A DNA stretch of 64,000 bases from CAVPDE01 sp963707125 (GCA_963707125.1 CAVPOU010000019.1:62001-126000), one strand, 5' to 3'; positions 43,600 to 52,732 are shown, counted from the stretch's first letter. The notes: a model not told the origin generated them from the sequence alone. A program made the numbers and translations.

Positions 43600-46266
43600 C
43601 TATTTTTTCCTCTTTTCAAGCGGCGGCGGTGGATTTCCTCCATAAACCGGAGGCGGCGAAATAGGCTCCCCTGTTTCAGGATCAGGCGGCTCCATGGGCG
43701 TGTCCACGGGCCGCAAAGGGTCTGCACTCCAGGTCTTCATCAACTGCTTTTCCGTCCTCATCCCCATCTTTTCCCGCGTCCTCTTCCCTGCATGATCCCG
43801 ACCTTCCACAGCCACGAGCGCGGCTGTTGGACATTTCTTCGCGCAATCCGGGTCGCCGCCGCACAGGTCGCAGAGGAGAGGAACGGCTCTTTCAGGATGA
43901 AGCTGGATCACCCCTGACACACAGGCTTCCACGCACAACCCGCACCCCACGCACTTGTCAGGATCCACCCGAACCACCTTGGTGTCAGGGTCCTGAAGAA
44001 TCGCCTCCTCCGGGCAAGCGGCTGCACAGAGCGCTTTCGCGCATCGGAGGCAGATGACAGGCTTATCCACACCCAGTTCTTCGATCTTTACGACATGAAG
44101 ACGGGCAAGGGAAGGCGAATAAAGAGTTTCATGGGAAAAGGAGCAACCCATCTCGCATGCTCTGCAACCTGTGCAGAGCTCCGCATTGACCACCAGCCGC
44201 CTGTTTATCATTTTCCCAGCCCCCGTGCCCTTCGCCCTGGGTTTCCCTTTTTTCTTGAAGCGCCTCATGTAAGCCGATGAGTCTCCGATTTTTTCCGAGA
44301 GATATGCCCATCGAACAGAGGTGCTCGCATTGTTGTCTCTCTCCGATAGTCGGACGCTCTTTTTCAGCGCAATACCCCGTTTCTTGAGATCCTCCACAAC
44401 AAAATCCAGGTCCAGTTCCCTGAGCTTCTTTTCCGTGGGCCACCCTGTTTCAGGATCCCAGCCGCGGAACGGATAGTACTCTGCCAGGAGCGGTTCATTT
44501 TCGAAAACCATTCCCGCGGCCAGATTGGAGTCAGGCGGAAGAGGTTCATGGGTGAATCGTTTGGGCAGATAGTCATCCCTGCGGCCAAGACCGTATCGGA
44601 CAAGAATCGCTCTTTCCAGGTTGTTGATCCTCTCCCCTATCCTGAGCACCTCTTGGATATCCACATCAAATCCTGTGGCAAAGCGGAACAAATCCCGCGC
44701 CATGGGTTCCTGGACCACTTCCATGGACACACCGATGATCTTGCAGAAGCTGAGGGAATCTGCCAGGGCGCAGATCTCCTCGAACCAGGGGACCATCTTC
44801 CCTTTGCCTTCCCAGGGTTGCATGAGGGCACAGGTTGGGGATCCGAATTTTTCTTTGGCCTCTTCTGTTCTGCCCGACATCTCGAAGAAAGGATCCGCTC
44901 TCTGGTGGTCTCCCCCTCGGGATGCGACCGCATTGCCAAGACCGTAGGCTTTGAGACCCCTCACGTCCGCCTGGAAGAGTTCCAGGTTCTTCACTTCCAT
45001 GCAGAGATCGCGTCCAATGCCCAGCGTCTTGGCTGCATGCACCACTCCTCTGGAGAGAACGGCTCCAAACCCTTCATTCCTGATGATCTTGAGCAACAGC
45101 TCGTAGACGGCCCGGCCATTCCCCCACGAAAGATCCAGACCGTCGCAGTCCTTTTGGGTCAGGAGGCTTTTCTGGTACATTTCCTGGGCCCAAGAGATCA
45201 CCTCCGAAGCAGTGATGGAGTCCACCCCTGCCCGGTTCACCACTTCAGCGCACTTCAGGGTGATCTTCAGATCCGCATTTCCCACTCGCGAACTGAATCC
45301 GGCCAGGGTTTCATATTCCGGCCCTTCAGCCTTGAGTTCCTCCCCGTCAAAGCCACCCGGAATCACATAGTAGCGGCTGCATGGATTGACGCAGCCGAAA
45401 CAGGCTTTACGCTTCACATTGTAATTCGCTGCAACGGTTTCGCCCGAGACATCCAGCCACTCATCGAATACCCCGGTCTGAAAATGGCGGGTGGGCAGGA
45501 TGCCTGCCTGATGGCACAGGCGGATGAGATTGGTGGTGCCTGTGATGCCTCGTTCCTGGAAATTGGAGTGATGGTAGATGGCCCTGTAGAAATAATTGAC
45601 AAGGGACTGGAACTTCTGAGGCTCCGCCACCCTGACCGCTCCGCTCCCGCTGATGGCCACTGCTTTCAGATTCTTGGAAGCCATGAGCGCACCCATGCCC
45701 GTTCTTCCAAGGGCGCGCGCATTGTTCGTCATGATGTTGCCGAAGGAAACCCCGTTGACCGAGGCTGTTCCGCAGCAGGCAATCTGAACCGTGTGATCGT
45801 GACACTCCCGTCGAAGCGCCGCACTGGTCTCCCATGTGTCCAGCTTCCAGAGATGAGAGGCGTCACGGATCTCCACATCGTGATCCACGATCCGGACATA
45901 GGCGGGCTTATCCGCTTTTCCCTCAAAGACGATCTGGTCAAAGCCCGCAAACTTCATTTCAGCGCTGAAATGGCCGCCTGCATTCGAATCACCGAGATAG
46001 CCGGTGTGAGGAGATTTGCCGGAGATGTTGATTCGGGAGCCGGGAAAGCTTGTCCCTGTGATGGGCCCCACTCCGAAAAGGAGCAGGTTTTCCGGACCCC
46101 ACGGGTCGGCATGGACCGGGATTTCCCTGAAAAAGACCTCCATGTTGAAGCCTCTCCCGCCCATCCATTTTCTGGCATAGGCTTCAGGGATTTCTTCAAT
46201 TCGGGCTTTCCGGTCCGAAAGGTTGACCCGAAGCCGAAAGCCGGTGTGACCGCATCTTGGCTGCAT
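43600..46266 (-). CDS. Aldehyde:ferredoxin oxidoreductase fused to a four-cluster ferredoxin
   Basis: An 888-aa soluble protein. Residues 1-600 or so form a tungsten AOR-family subunit: the N-terminal cofactor domain (GGRGFNMEVFFREI, GPITGTSFPGSRINISGKSP) and cluster ligands C289, C292 and C296 in CFGCVNPC with a further Cys in ADSLSFCK. From about 686 (MINRRLVVNAELCTGCRACEMGC) a HycB-like ferredoxin follows, with four Cys motifs sufficient for about four [4Fe-4S] clusters (CTGCRACEMGC, CLRCAKALCAAAC, CVGCGLCVEAC, CDLCGGDPDCAKKC) and a Pro-rich tail. AORs oxidise aldehydes to acids with ferredoxin. Usually AOR and ferredoxin-like subunits are separate, as in BamB/BamC. Upstream of liv genes, it may oxidise amino-acid-derived aldehydes or oxo-acids. 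Confidence 0.9.
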   Translation of the reverse strand: MQPRCGHTGFRLRVNLSDRKARIEEIPEAYARKWMGGRGFNMEVFFREIPVHADPWGPENLLLFGVGPITGTSFPGSRINISGKSPHTGYLGDSNAGGHFSAEMKFAGFDQIVFEGKADKPAYVRIVDHDVEIRDASHLWKLDTWETSAALRRECHDHTVQIACCGTASVNGVSFGNIMTNNARALGRTGMGALMASKNLKAVAISGSGAVRVAEPQKFQSLVNYFYRAIYHHSNFQERGITGTTNLIRLCHQAGILPTRHFQTGVFDEWLDVSGETVAANYNVKRKACFGCVNPCSRYYVIPGGFDGEELKAEGPEYETLAGFSSRVGNADLKITLKCAEVVNRAGVDSITASEVISWAQEMYQKSLLTQKDCDGLDLSWGNGRAVYELLLKIIRNEGFGAVLSRGVVHAAKTLGIGRDLCMEVKNLELFQADVRGLKAYGLGNAVASRGGDHQRADPFFEMSGRTEEAKEKFGSPTCALMQPWEGKGKMVPWFEEICALADSLSFCKIIGVSMEVVQEPMARDLFRFATGFDVDIQEVLRIGERINNLERAILVRYGLGRRDDYLPKRFTHEPLPPDSNLAAGMVFENEPLLAEYYPFRGWDPETGWPTEKKLRELDLDFVVEDLKKRGIALKKSVRLSERDNNASTSVRWAYLSEKIGDSSAYMRRFKKKGKPRAKGTGAGKMINRRLVVNAELCTGCRACEMGCSFSHETLYSPSLARLHVVKIEELGVDKPVICLRCAKALCAAACPEEAILQDPDTKVVRVDPDKCVGCGLCVEACVSGVIQLHPERAVPLLCDLCGGDPDCAKKCPTAALVAVEGRDHAGKRTREKMGMRTEKQLMKTWSADPLRPVDTPMEPPDPETGEPISPPPVYGGNPPPPLEKRKK

Positions 46267-46341
46267 ACCCTTACTCCCTTGCGAGGTAAAACAGTAGGCC
46301 GTAAAACTAGCACGTCTCTGTCGGGGTTTTCAAAACAAATG

Positions 46342-46371
46342 TTGTGGGAATCTTCCGGCTTGTACTATACT
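46342..46371 (+). promoter_or_regulatory. Possible sigma-70 promoter of the ornithine-cyclodeaminase-like gene
   Basis: TTGTGG (46342-46347), 18-bp gap, TATACT (46366-46371). The gene starts 275 bp downstream, beyond a strong hairpin, so the leader would be long. Confidence 0.3.
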
Positions 46372-46405
46372 TCCTCCTTGCAATCAAAGCCACTACCACG
46401 CACCT

Positions 46406-46458
46406 CCCCGCACCCCGCCCCTGGCGGCGCCGAAGGCGACCAGGGGCGGGGTGCGGGG
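46406..46458. repeat. Long perfect hairpin (CCTGG...CCAGG family), copy 1
   Basis: Two perfectly complementary 19-base arms (46406-46424 and 46440-46458; CCCCGCACCCC... and ...GGGGTGCGGGG) enclose a 15-base loop GGCGCCGAAGGCGA-like. A related hairpin with the same loop words GCCGAAGG and GACCAGG lies at 51931-51975. It stands between the divergent AOR and cyclodeaminase-like genes. Confidence 0.8.
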
Positions 46459-46645
46459 GCTCCATGGAAAACGATCAAATGCCTTAGTATCAGTTATTAC
46501 AGAAATCCATAAACATGAAAATCAAGCGTTCTGAATGCGGAAAAGAGTTTTCTTTTGGTACCCTGGGCCGCTGCCCCTGTTGCGAAGGCATTCTCCAGCT
46601 CGTGTACTCCGATCAATCCATCCTTGGCTTCAAGGAGGCGTTTTC

Positions 46646-47644
46646 ATGCAAATTCTCATCGTCAACCAATCCGAAGTGACGCAACTCCTGCCCATGGCCG
46701 AGTGCATCGAGGTCATGGCTGAAGCGCTCAAAACCGTTGCCAGGGGACAAACGATTTTGCCGCTCAGGCCGGTCATGTGGCTTCCGGAGAAAGTGGGCGC
46801 CCTCGGAATGATGCCGGCCTACATGGGAGACCTCCAGATCATGGGATTGAAGGTGGTGAGCGTATTTCCAGGCAATCACGGCACCGAATATGATTCCCAC
46901 ATGGGCGCAGTCTTGATCTTCGAGACCAAACACGGCCAGCCTCTTGCCATCATGGATGCCACTGAAATCACGGCGATCCGCACGGCTGCGGTATCGGGAG
47001 TAGCGACCAAACTGCTTGCCCGTGAAAGCTCGGGGGATCTGGCCATCCTCGGTTCAGGCACACAGGCAAGAACCCATCTGGAAGCCATGCGTCTCTGCAG
47101 AAAAATCCATCGGGTGCGAGTTTGGAGCCGCAACCCCGAAAATGGACGTCAGTTTGTCGACCGCGAGTCCCGGCGCCACAACCTCCAGGTGGACCTCATG
47201 CCCACGGTCCAGGCTGCGGTCCAGGGAGCAGATATTATCTGCACAACCACATCATCGCCTGATCCGATTCTCCCTGGTAAATATCTTTCACCCGGCTCCC
47301 ACATCAATGCCGTCGGGTCGAGCGTGCCTTTTGCCCGTGAGCTGGATACGGAGGCCATGGTCAAATCGCGGCTCTTCGTGGACCGCCGAGAGTCCACTGT
47401 GAACGAAGCGGGCGACTTTCTGATCCCCAAGAAGGAAGGCGCCATCAGCGATGATCACATCCAGGGAGAGATCGGGGAAATTCTCATGGGAAAGGTGAGA
47501 GGAAGAAAATCTGCAGAGGAAATAACTCTCTTCAAATCCCTTGGCCTCGCTGTCGAGGATCTTGCTTCAGCCAATCATATCTACAAAAAAGCCATTGAAA
47601 AAGGGATGGGGACTCAGGTGGAACTCGGCGGAAGCCGCCATTAG
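46646..47644 (+). CDS. Ornithine cyclodeaminase / mu-crystallin family dehydrogenase
   Basis: A 332-aa NAD(P)-dependent enzyme: MPAYMGDLQIMGLKVVSVFPGN, then Lys-containing substrate pocket, DATEITAIRTAAVSGVATKLLA, Rossmann motif LAILGSGTQA, and ICTTTSSPDPIL. The family includes ornithine cyclodeaminase, alanine dehydrogenase and ketimine reductase; the sequence does not decide. CAAGGAGG lies seven bases before the ATG at 46646. Divergent from AOR and near the amino-acid transporter, so amino-acid catabolism is the likely role. Confidence 0.9.
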   Translation: MQILIVNQSEVTQLLPMAECIEVMAEALKTVARGQTILPLRPVMWLPEKVGALGMMPAYMGDLQIMGLKVVSVFPGNHGTEYDSHMGAVLIFETKHGQPLAIMDATEITAIRTAAVSGVATKLLARESSGDLAILGSGTQARTHLEAMRLCRKIHRVRVWSRNPENGRQFVDRESRRHNLQVDLMPTVQAAVQGADIICTTTSSPDPILPGKYLSPGSHINAVGSSVPFARELDTEAMVKSRLFVDRRESTVNEAGDFLIPKKEGAISDDHIQGEIGEILMGKVRGRKSAEEITLFKSLGLAVEDLASANHIYKKAIEKGMGTQVELGGSRH

Positions 47645-47691
47645 TTTTCAACTCATCCCAGCATTGATCAAAGGAAAATCCCACCAAAAGA

Positions 47692-47718
47692 AAAGCAGAG
47701 CGCTAATGACTCTGCTTT
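47692..47718 (+). terminator. Hairpin after the cyclodeaminase-like gene
   Basis: AAAGCAGAG (47692-47700) and CTCTGCTTT (47710-47718) form a perfect 9-bp stem 48 bp after the stop. A proper T-run does not follow directly (GCTTGG), so termination strength is uncertain. Confidence 0.5.
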
Positions 47719-48224
47719 GCTTGGAGTTCCCTTGATACCGTTTTTTTCCCCTGCGGTTCTCTTATTTTAAGGATAGAACCCGGTCCGAAAAGATGCACGC
47801 GCATCCGAGAACTCTTAAATACATCGTTCTTGATAAGCAAGATAGATGCCAATTGAGGGTGATAAATTTTTTCTCAAATATATCTAATATGTTACTTAGT
47901 GTAGCCGCACATTTGAGTTAAAAGATTGGTTCTTTTCTTAAGTGAAAATAGACAAAAAGCGTCTGTGCCGGACATTTTTTGTAAAGAATAGAAGGCTTCA
48001 AGGGTGAAAAGGATGCTCCCAGAGGGAGTCCCACGATAGCAGGTAGAGCGCTTAACCGGAGGTTGGCTTTTTGTGTTTTTGAGATTTGAGCTCGCGTATC
48101 GTTAGTGGAAAGCGGGTAGGTGGTCCTTCTGACGAGCGATTAGCAACTCAAGTCATAACCTTGCTTGAAACAGAAGAAGCAGAGCTGCGATGGCGCTGCC
48201 TTTTTTGGTGATGGCTATTTTGAC
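47719..48224. other. Intergenic region without recognised gene
   Basis: About 500 bp. A G-rich segment at about 48000-48070 (GGTGAAAAGG, GCAGGTAGAGCGC) hints at structured RNA but matches no family I know. Short frames only. Confidence 0.5.
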
Positions 48225-49160
48225 TCAGACTCTTTTTCGGTTTCGAGAGTGGGGTGCGCCGCCTCTGTTTAGATCGTCTATCTCCAGACTCAATTCAAGT
48301 AGACGCTTGATAGTCTTCAAAAGCAGGAAATCTTCTTTCCTGACCGGATTGCTTTCTCGAAAACCCTCAATGTAAATAGCGCCACGTACCTTCTCACCAC
48401 TCATCAGGGGCAGACATATCACAGCCATGAGTGCTACCGTATTCTGAACATTTGTAAAGCCATCCCGCGCTGCGTCTGCTTTAAGAAATACAGTAACTAT
48501 TTTACCGTCTTGCACAACCTGATCCAGAATGGCTCTCGTATAAGATGTTTTCTTTTTATCACTATCTTGCTTGCTCTGCGAAACGATCTCCTCCATCCTA
48601 TTCTTTCCATCATCGAAAAGAAACGCGCTCACTTTATCTATCCGCGGATAACTTTCAAAAAGAGATTCCGTCACCTTCTCAAGGAGTTGATCGGTATTGG
48701 ATGCCTCCCCCATGAGCTGTAACAAATCATAGATGAAATTCATTTCCTGAAATGCTCTCGATCGCCGCTCTTCCCCCGAATAGGCAATCGAGCTTCTTGG
48801 CTCATTTGTTTTTTCCGGAGGATGAGGTTCAATATTTTCTACTGTGATCGGTGGCTTATTCGCACCAATTCCCTCTAAGCGAATGACGCTCGATCCCAGC
48901 TGAATAAGATCGTTTTCTGTGATTAGTTGAGAGAAACCCGCATCAAGAGGCTCACCGTTAATCATGGTACCGTTCCTGGTCTTTAGGTCCTCGATAAAAT
49001 AGCAGCTTTCAACGCTGAATATCTTAAGGTGTTTCCTGGAAGCCGCATTATCACGAATTTGGACATCATTTTCTGGGGCTCTCCCGACAAAGATCACCTC
49101 TTTATCAATCTCAAACTGGACTCCCTTCATTGGCCCTTCCAGAACCTGAATCTTAGCCAT
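48225..49160 (-). CDS. FHA-GAF signalling protein
   Basis: A 311-aa soluble protein. Residues 1-100 are an FHA domain (IFVGRAPENDVQI, ASRKHLKIF, TRNGTMINGEPL), which binds phosphothreonine. Residues about 135-305 form a GAF domain (QLLEKVTESLFESYPRIDKVSAFLF, GAIYIEG). No output domain follows, as often in regulatory adaptors. I start at the ATG at 49160 with AAAGGA eight bases upstream; an ATG three codons earlier is possible. Next to a PilZ gene, so signalling to cell-surface functions is plausible. Confidence 0.88.
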   Translation of the reverse strand: MAKIQVLEGPMKGVQFEIDKEVIFVGRAPENDVQIRDNAASRKHLKIFSVESCYFIEDLKTRNGTMINGEPLDAGFSQLITENDLIQLGSSVIRLEGIGANKPPITVENIEPHPPEKTNEPRSSIAYSGEERRSRAFQEMNFIYDLLQLMGEASNTDQLLEKVTESLFESYPRIDKVSAFLFDDGKNRMEEIVSQSKQDSDKKKTSYTRAILDQVVQDGKIVTVFLKADAARDGFTNVQNTVALMAVICLPLMSGEKVRGAIYIEGFRESNPVRKEDFLLLKTIKRLLELSLEIDDLNRGGAPHSRNRKRV

Positions 49161-49202
49161 AAACTCCATCCTTTGCCTTGATAGAGTAACCAGTGAAAAA
49201 AT

Positions 49203-49631
49203 CTACTGGGTCGATGCGACAGATATAACCGCTGTTTTCTGCACCTGATTCATTGAGCTGAATCTTACTCCGATGCCTTCCGGGGTTACTCTCATAACAT
49301 CACCGGCAATCCAAACGGTTTTCTCGAAGTTGGCAGGAGAAAAAGTGATTGAAAGACGCTGTCCGAGAGAAAAAGCCCCTCGGCTTAAGATAAACACACC
49401 TCCCAGGCTTATGTCTTGGATAACACCGCTGGAAACGCCAGCCTTATTGGCATAACGCACAGGCATGTGAAGAGGTTTCCTGAAATGCTGCCTCCGGCAC
49501 TTACCCTTCAGTGCTCCCCTCTTGAGAAGTTTCAATAGAGTACGTTTTTCATCTTCTGACATCTCTGCAATTAGTTGAAACAACTGATGCGTAATGGTTG
49601 GATCTTGCAGAGGCATTTTCAAGGAGTCCAT
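49203..49631 (-). CDS. PilZ-domain cyclic-di-GMP receptor
   Basis: A 142-aa soluble protein with a short helical N-terminus (LFQLIAEMSEDEKRTLLKLLKRG) and a PilZ domain: CRRQHFRKPL supplies the RxxxR motif and IQDISLGGVFI the (D/N)xSxxG motif, both needed for cyclic-di-GMP binding. The ATG at 49631 is chosen by family length; the ribosome site is weak. It likely regulates surface or motility functions. Confidence 0.85.
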   Translation of the reverse strand: MDSLKMPLQDPTITHQLFQLIAEMSEDEKRTLLKLLKRGALKGKCRRQHFRKPLHMPVRYANKAGVSSGVIQDISLGGVFILSRGAFSLGQRLSITFSPANFEKTVWIAGDVMRVTPEGIGVRFSSMNQVQKTAVISVASTQ

Positions 49632-49831
49632 TATAAAACACCCAACGTGAGAATCAATAGCCGCGCAGACGATATAAATTGAGGCAAAAGATGTAATCAT
49701 GAAACGAAAAAAGGCTTATCGAGTCAAGGGAAATCTATCTTTAGAGCGGGGCGAGTTTTCATCAGAAAATTTATCCTAGATTTCAATAGATTGCGGTCCG
49801 CTTTTCCCGAGAGGAACCTGGGATTTTTCTA

Positions 49832-49905
49832 GCCAGGATGCCGAGGATGGTGATGACAATAAGGATCTCGATCAGGGTGAACCCCCGCTGATCGCATTGA
49901 TTCCC
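49832..49905 (-). pseudogene. Prepilin N-terminal fragment
   Basis: On the minus strand the segment reads QRGFTLIEILIVITILGILA, the class III signal and first helix of a type IV pilin or pseudopilin. It then stops within 20 residues, and no start codon lies in frame just upstream. A relic, like the pseudopilin debris at 37.5 kb. Confidence 0.72.
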
Positions 49906-49933
49906 ATGGTTGCAACCTAGACATGGGGAACGT

Positions 49934-50617
49934 CTAGTTTGCGAAATCGCCCCATATTGGAATTACTATCTCTGGCTTTTCTTCGTAACCTGTCTTGAGC
50001 TTGAGAAATCCACGGTATCTTTTTCCACCGTTGGGGACACTCATGAACTGGACCTCGTAAACCTTTCCCGGTTCGAGCTCCACTATTTTGTAATTCACCT
50101 GCTTGGCGAGGCTGAAACTGAGGGGTTCAATCTCGAGGCGCTTGTTGAGCTTTCCTTCTATCCTAACGCTCCCCGCGATTGATTCATTTTGCGATCCTTT
50201 GAGAAAAACGACTGTTGGCCAAAAGACGATTGCCGGCTTGAGAATGCCTTCCATGACAATCATTTCAACCGGGTTGGCCGGATCATTGTTGAAAATTCGG
50301 GTTTGCCAGCGCACTTTTCCTGAATACCCAGAAGTATTCACTTTCAGGATGATACTGCCCACCCCACCGGGAGGGATGACCCTGTCGAACTGGGCCACGG
50401 TGCAGTCTCACCCTGGTTTTATACGCTGGATTTCCAAAGGTTGATCACCCCGGTTCTGAACCTGGAAGGCATGCTCGACCGTTTGGCCATCTATCATTTC
50501 CTTGAAATTGAAGACCTTCTCTTTAATCTCGATCTTCGGCGCCGCGCTCGCTGGGCCCTCAGAATGAGCCAAGAGTGCCATAACCAGCAAGACAAATAGA
50601 AAACAACGTCTGCTCAA
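49934..50617 (-). CDS. DUF1573 exported protein with an in-frame UGA at a conserved Cys position
   Basis: Signal peptide MSRRCFLFVLLVMALLAHSEGPASAA, then a DUF1573 domain: KVFNFKEMIDGQTVEHAFQVQNRGDQPLEIQRIKPG. A UGA at 50408-50410 is followed in the same frame by DCTVAQFDRVIPPGGVGSI and a normal C-terminal half (about 154 aa). Family members read PGCGCT here, so the UGA occupies the first Cys of the CxC. The 30 bases after it can fold into GGCCC / GGGUC with loop AGUUCGACA, whose second base is a G 18 nt after the UGA, within the bacterial SECIS rules. It is either a selenoprotein or a Cys-to-stop mutation. DUF1573 function is unknown. It shares an operon with ppiC upstream. Confidence 0.75.
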
Positions 50618-50746
50618 TTATTCATCCCCCTTCCCAACCGATTCCACATCTCATGAAGCGGCTCTGCTTATAGGACGCCTTTAGAAAAAACTGTCCTCCT
50701 CTCGAATAGCTCTATATTTCACACTTCACAGAAAACCTTCTTCTGA

Positions 50747-51610
50747 TCATTTAGCAGCTTGCACCCTATCCTCGAATATTTCTACTTTTGCCTTTTTTCC
50801 CAGCTTTTCATACATCTCGTCGAAAGCCTTTGCTTCTTTTTGCAGCAAAATCGCCTTTTTGATGCTCTCGCTCACCTCATCAAAAGGCCTATATTGGGTG
50901 GTGATTATTTCATCGACCGTCAAGATGTGGAACCCGAAGCGTGTCTCCACGATATCGCTTATTTCCCCCACATTCAGGATGAAGAGGGCTTTATCCAGCT
51001 CTGGCAGGGTTCTGCCCTTTTCGATAGTGCCCATTGACCCTCCCTCACGCGCCATGGGGAGATCAATGGAATACTCCTTTGCCAACTTGGCGAAGTCCCC
51101 CTTGTTTCGGAGTTTTTCCATTACCTGTTCAGCCTCCTTACGATTTCTGACCAGAATGTGCCGCGCCTTTACTTTTGGTTGGGAAGCGAACTTAGTTAGA
51201 TTCTGTTGGTAGTATTCCTTGATTTCATCATTGGTTACCGTGAGATGTTTCCCCACGTACTTTGTGAGATAAGCACTGACAACGAGTCCGTCTCCAAATT
51301 CCTTCACTTGCTTAACGACTCCTTCCTCCTTTCTGATATCGTTGCTCTCTTTCTGCTGGAGGATAAGCTGCCGAGTTATGAGGCCTTGTAGTATTTGGAG
51401 TTTGTTCTCCTTGCTTACACTATCCTTCTTGGATTTGTCGCGATACTGATCAACCAGAGGCGTAAGCTGGGACTTAGTAATGGGCACACCATTAACCATC
51501 GCCAAAACAGGGTCGTCCTGTTTTTCACCACCCAGAAGAGTGGATCCAAAAATCGATAGCGAGATCCCCACAGAACAGAAAATGATGAGTGTCTTCAAAA
51601 AGTTATTCAT
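50747..51610 (-). CDS. PpiC/parvulin-type peptidyl-prolyl isomerase, exported
   Basis: A 287-aa protein with an N-terminal signal or anchor (FLKTLIIFCSVGISLSIFGS), a SurA_N-like helical region (about 30-125) and a parvulin domain (KVKARHILVRNRKEAEQVMEKL, GDFAKLAKEYSID, GGSMGTIEKGRTLPELDKALF, FGFHILTVDEI). It would help fold exported or outer-membrane proteins. The ATG at 51610 has CAGGAGAC seven bases upstream. A sigma-54 promoter lies 122 bp upstream and the DUF1573 gene follows in the same direction. Confidence 0.93.
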   Translation of the reverse strand: MNNFLKTLIIFCSVGISLSIFGSTLLGGEKQDDPVLAMVNGVPITKSQLTPLVDQYRDKSKKDSVSKENKLQILQGLITRQLILQQKESNDIRKEEGVVKQVKEFGDGLVVSAYLTKYVGKHLTVTNDEIKEYYQQNLTKFASQPKVKARHILVRNRKEAEQVMEKLRNKGDFAKLAKEYSIDLPMAREGGSMGTIEKGRTLPELDKALFILNVGEISDIVETRFGFHILTVDEIITTQYRPFDEVSESIKKAILLQKEAKAFDEMYEKLGKKAKVEIFEDRVQAAK

Positions 51611-51720
51611 TGCAGTCTCCTGTTTGATTTCTGCGAGATGTTTGATCATTCGCTGCGGAATGCTTTTCAGCAAACTCGTCAACATTAGTTCAAGGAAGTG
51701 AGAGAACCATCCAAGATCGT

Positions 51721-51893
51721 ATTTTTATCAAGCAATCTTCATGCCAGCATAACTATCTTTGCATTAGTCAAATATGACCAGGAATCTCAGAGCATTTTAT
51801 GGGATACAGTCTTCTTTCCTTAGATTGTATGTAAGAAAGTGCTTTTCAACAGTGAAAAAATTTACCAATTATCGGTAAAATACTTCCCACTTT
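51721..51893 (-). promoter_or_regulatory. Sigma-54 promoter block upstream of ppiC (copy A)
   Basis: On the minus strand TGGCATGAAGATTGCT has GG at 51745-51744 and GC at 51733-51732 with the 10-base gap: an excellent -24/-12 match. Upstream are a dyad TTTACC-N7-GGTAAA (51861-51879) and further out TTTTCC-N7-GGAAAA (52014-52032), likely activator sites. The block is homologous, in opposite orientation, to 56338-56505 upstream of the HEAT-repeat gene. Confidence 0.8.
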
Positions 51894-51930
51894 TCCGATC
51901 CGCATTTTCGTGAGTGCTAAACTTAGCTGC

Positions 51931-51975
51931 GATACCCTGGCCTCCTCTGACGCCGCCGAAGGAGACCAGGGTATC
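51931..51975. repeat. CCTGG...CCAGG hairpin, copy 2
   Basis: GATACCCTGG (51931-51940) pairs with CCAGGGTATC (51966-51975); the loop contains GACGCCGCCGAAGGAGA, resembling the loop of the hairpin at 46.4 kb. Lies in the regulatory region upstream of ppiC. Confidence 0.7.
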
Positions 51976-52540
51976 TAAGCATGAGCTAGGAGTTTTTCCA
52001 ACATGAGTAAAACTTTTCCGAAAAGTGGAAAAACATTTCACAGAAAAGCGGAAAAGTTTTTCACCCCTGCACAGGGTTTGATTTCGCTGAAAGAGCGTTC
52101 CATTTGATATCATTTGACAATCTGAGCCAGCAGGTTTTTGGCACGACATTCGCAATAAGCAGAGAGAAGGCCTTGACGGTGAGCTCAGGCAAGCAAGCGC
52201 CACACCGGACAATCCTGGAATTCCGGATCCTGAGGGGGTTGGACTAGGCGCTTGCCGAGCACCAACGTTCAGGCTTTCAAAGCAGCTGGTGTCGCCCTAC
52301 TTCAGAATAAAACAATCGACCATAAGGTGGCATCTTTGCCGCCGGGTTGCATTCGATAAGAGGAAGTTTGGGATGACACTCAGCACGGGCTTCTCAAGTG
52401 TGCGTGCATCTTCTCCACCGGGAATGTCTTACGTGGCCTTCACGGTACAATTACGTGTCTTTCACGGCACAATGGAGATCCGCACGGGGGAGAACAACGA
52501 CATCGTGGGAAGCCCATACTTAATAAACAAGGTGATTGCT

Positions 52541-52642
52541 ATGCGTTGGATCTTTATTGGAGCAGCTATCGCTACAGTGCTAATGGTTTTCTTGCGTTTC
52601 CGTGGAAGAAAAAAGATCAGTAACCAGGACATCGCCTTCTAG
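52541..52642 (+). CDS. Possible 33-aa single-membrane-span peptide
   Basis: MRWIFIGAAIATVLMVFL followed by RFRGRKKISNQDIAF: one helix and a basic tail, with AAGGTG seven bases upstream. Too short to judge further. The preceding 450 bp hold no convincing gene. Confidence 0.35.
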   Translation: MRWIFIGAAIATVLMVFLRFRGRKKISNQDIAF

Positions 52643-52732
52643 CTCTTATTCTCTTTCCTGGAAGGCCCCCTTGTCTGCGGAAAACGCGTTTTCTCAATGC
52701 CTGGGGGGCAAACTACTCCAAAAGGATTTACC

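Noticed and set aside
47980..48080. Segment GCAGGTAGAGCGCTTAACCGG considered as a tRNA piece or cyclic-di-GMP riboswitch
   Set aside because: No acceptor or T-arm can be paired for a tRNA, and the GEMM core words GCAAAGCC and GGGTTACCG are not present in the needed order.
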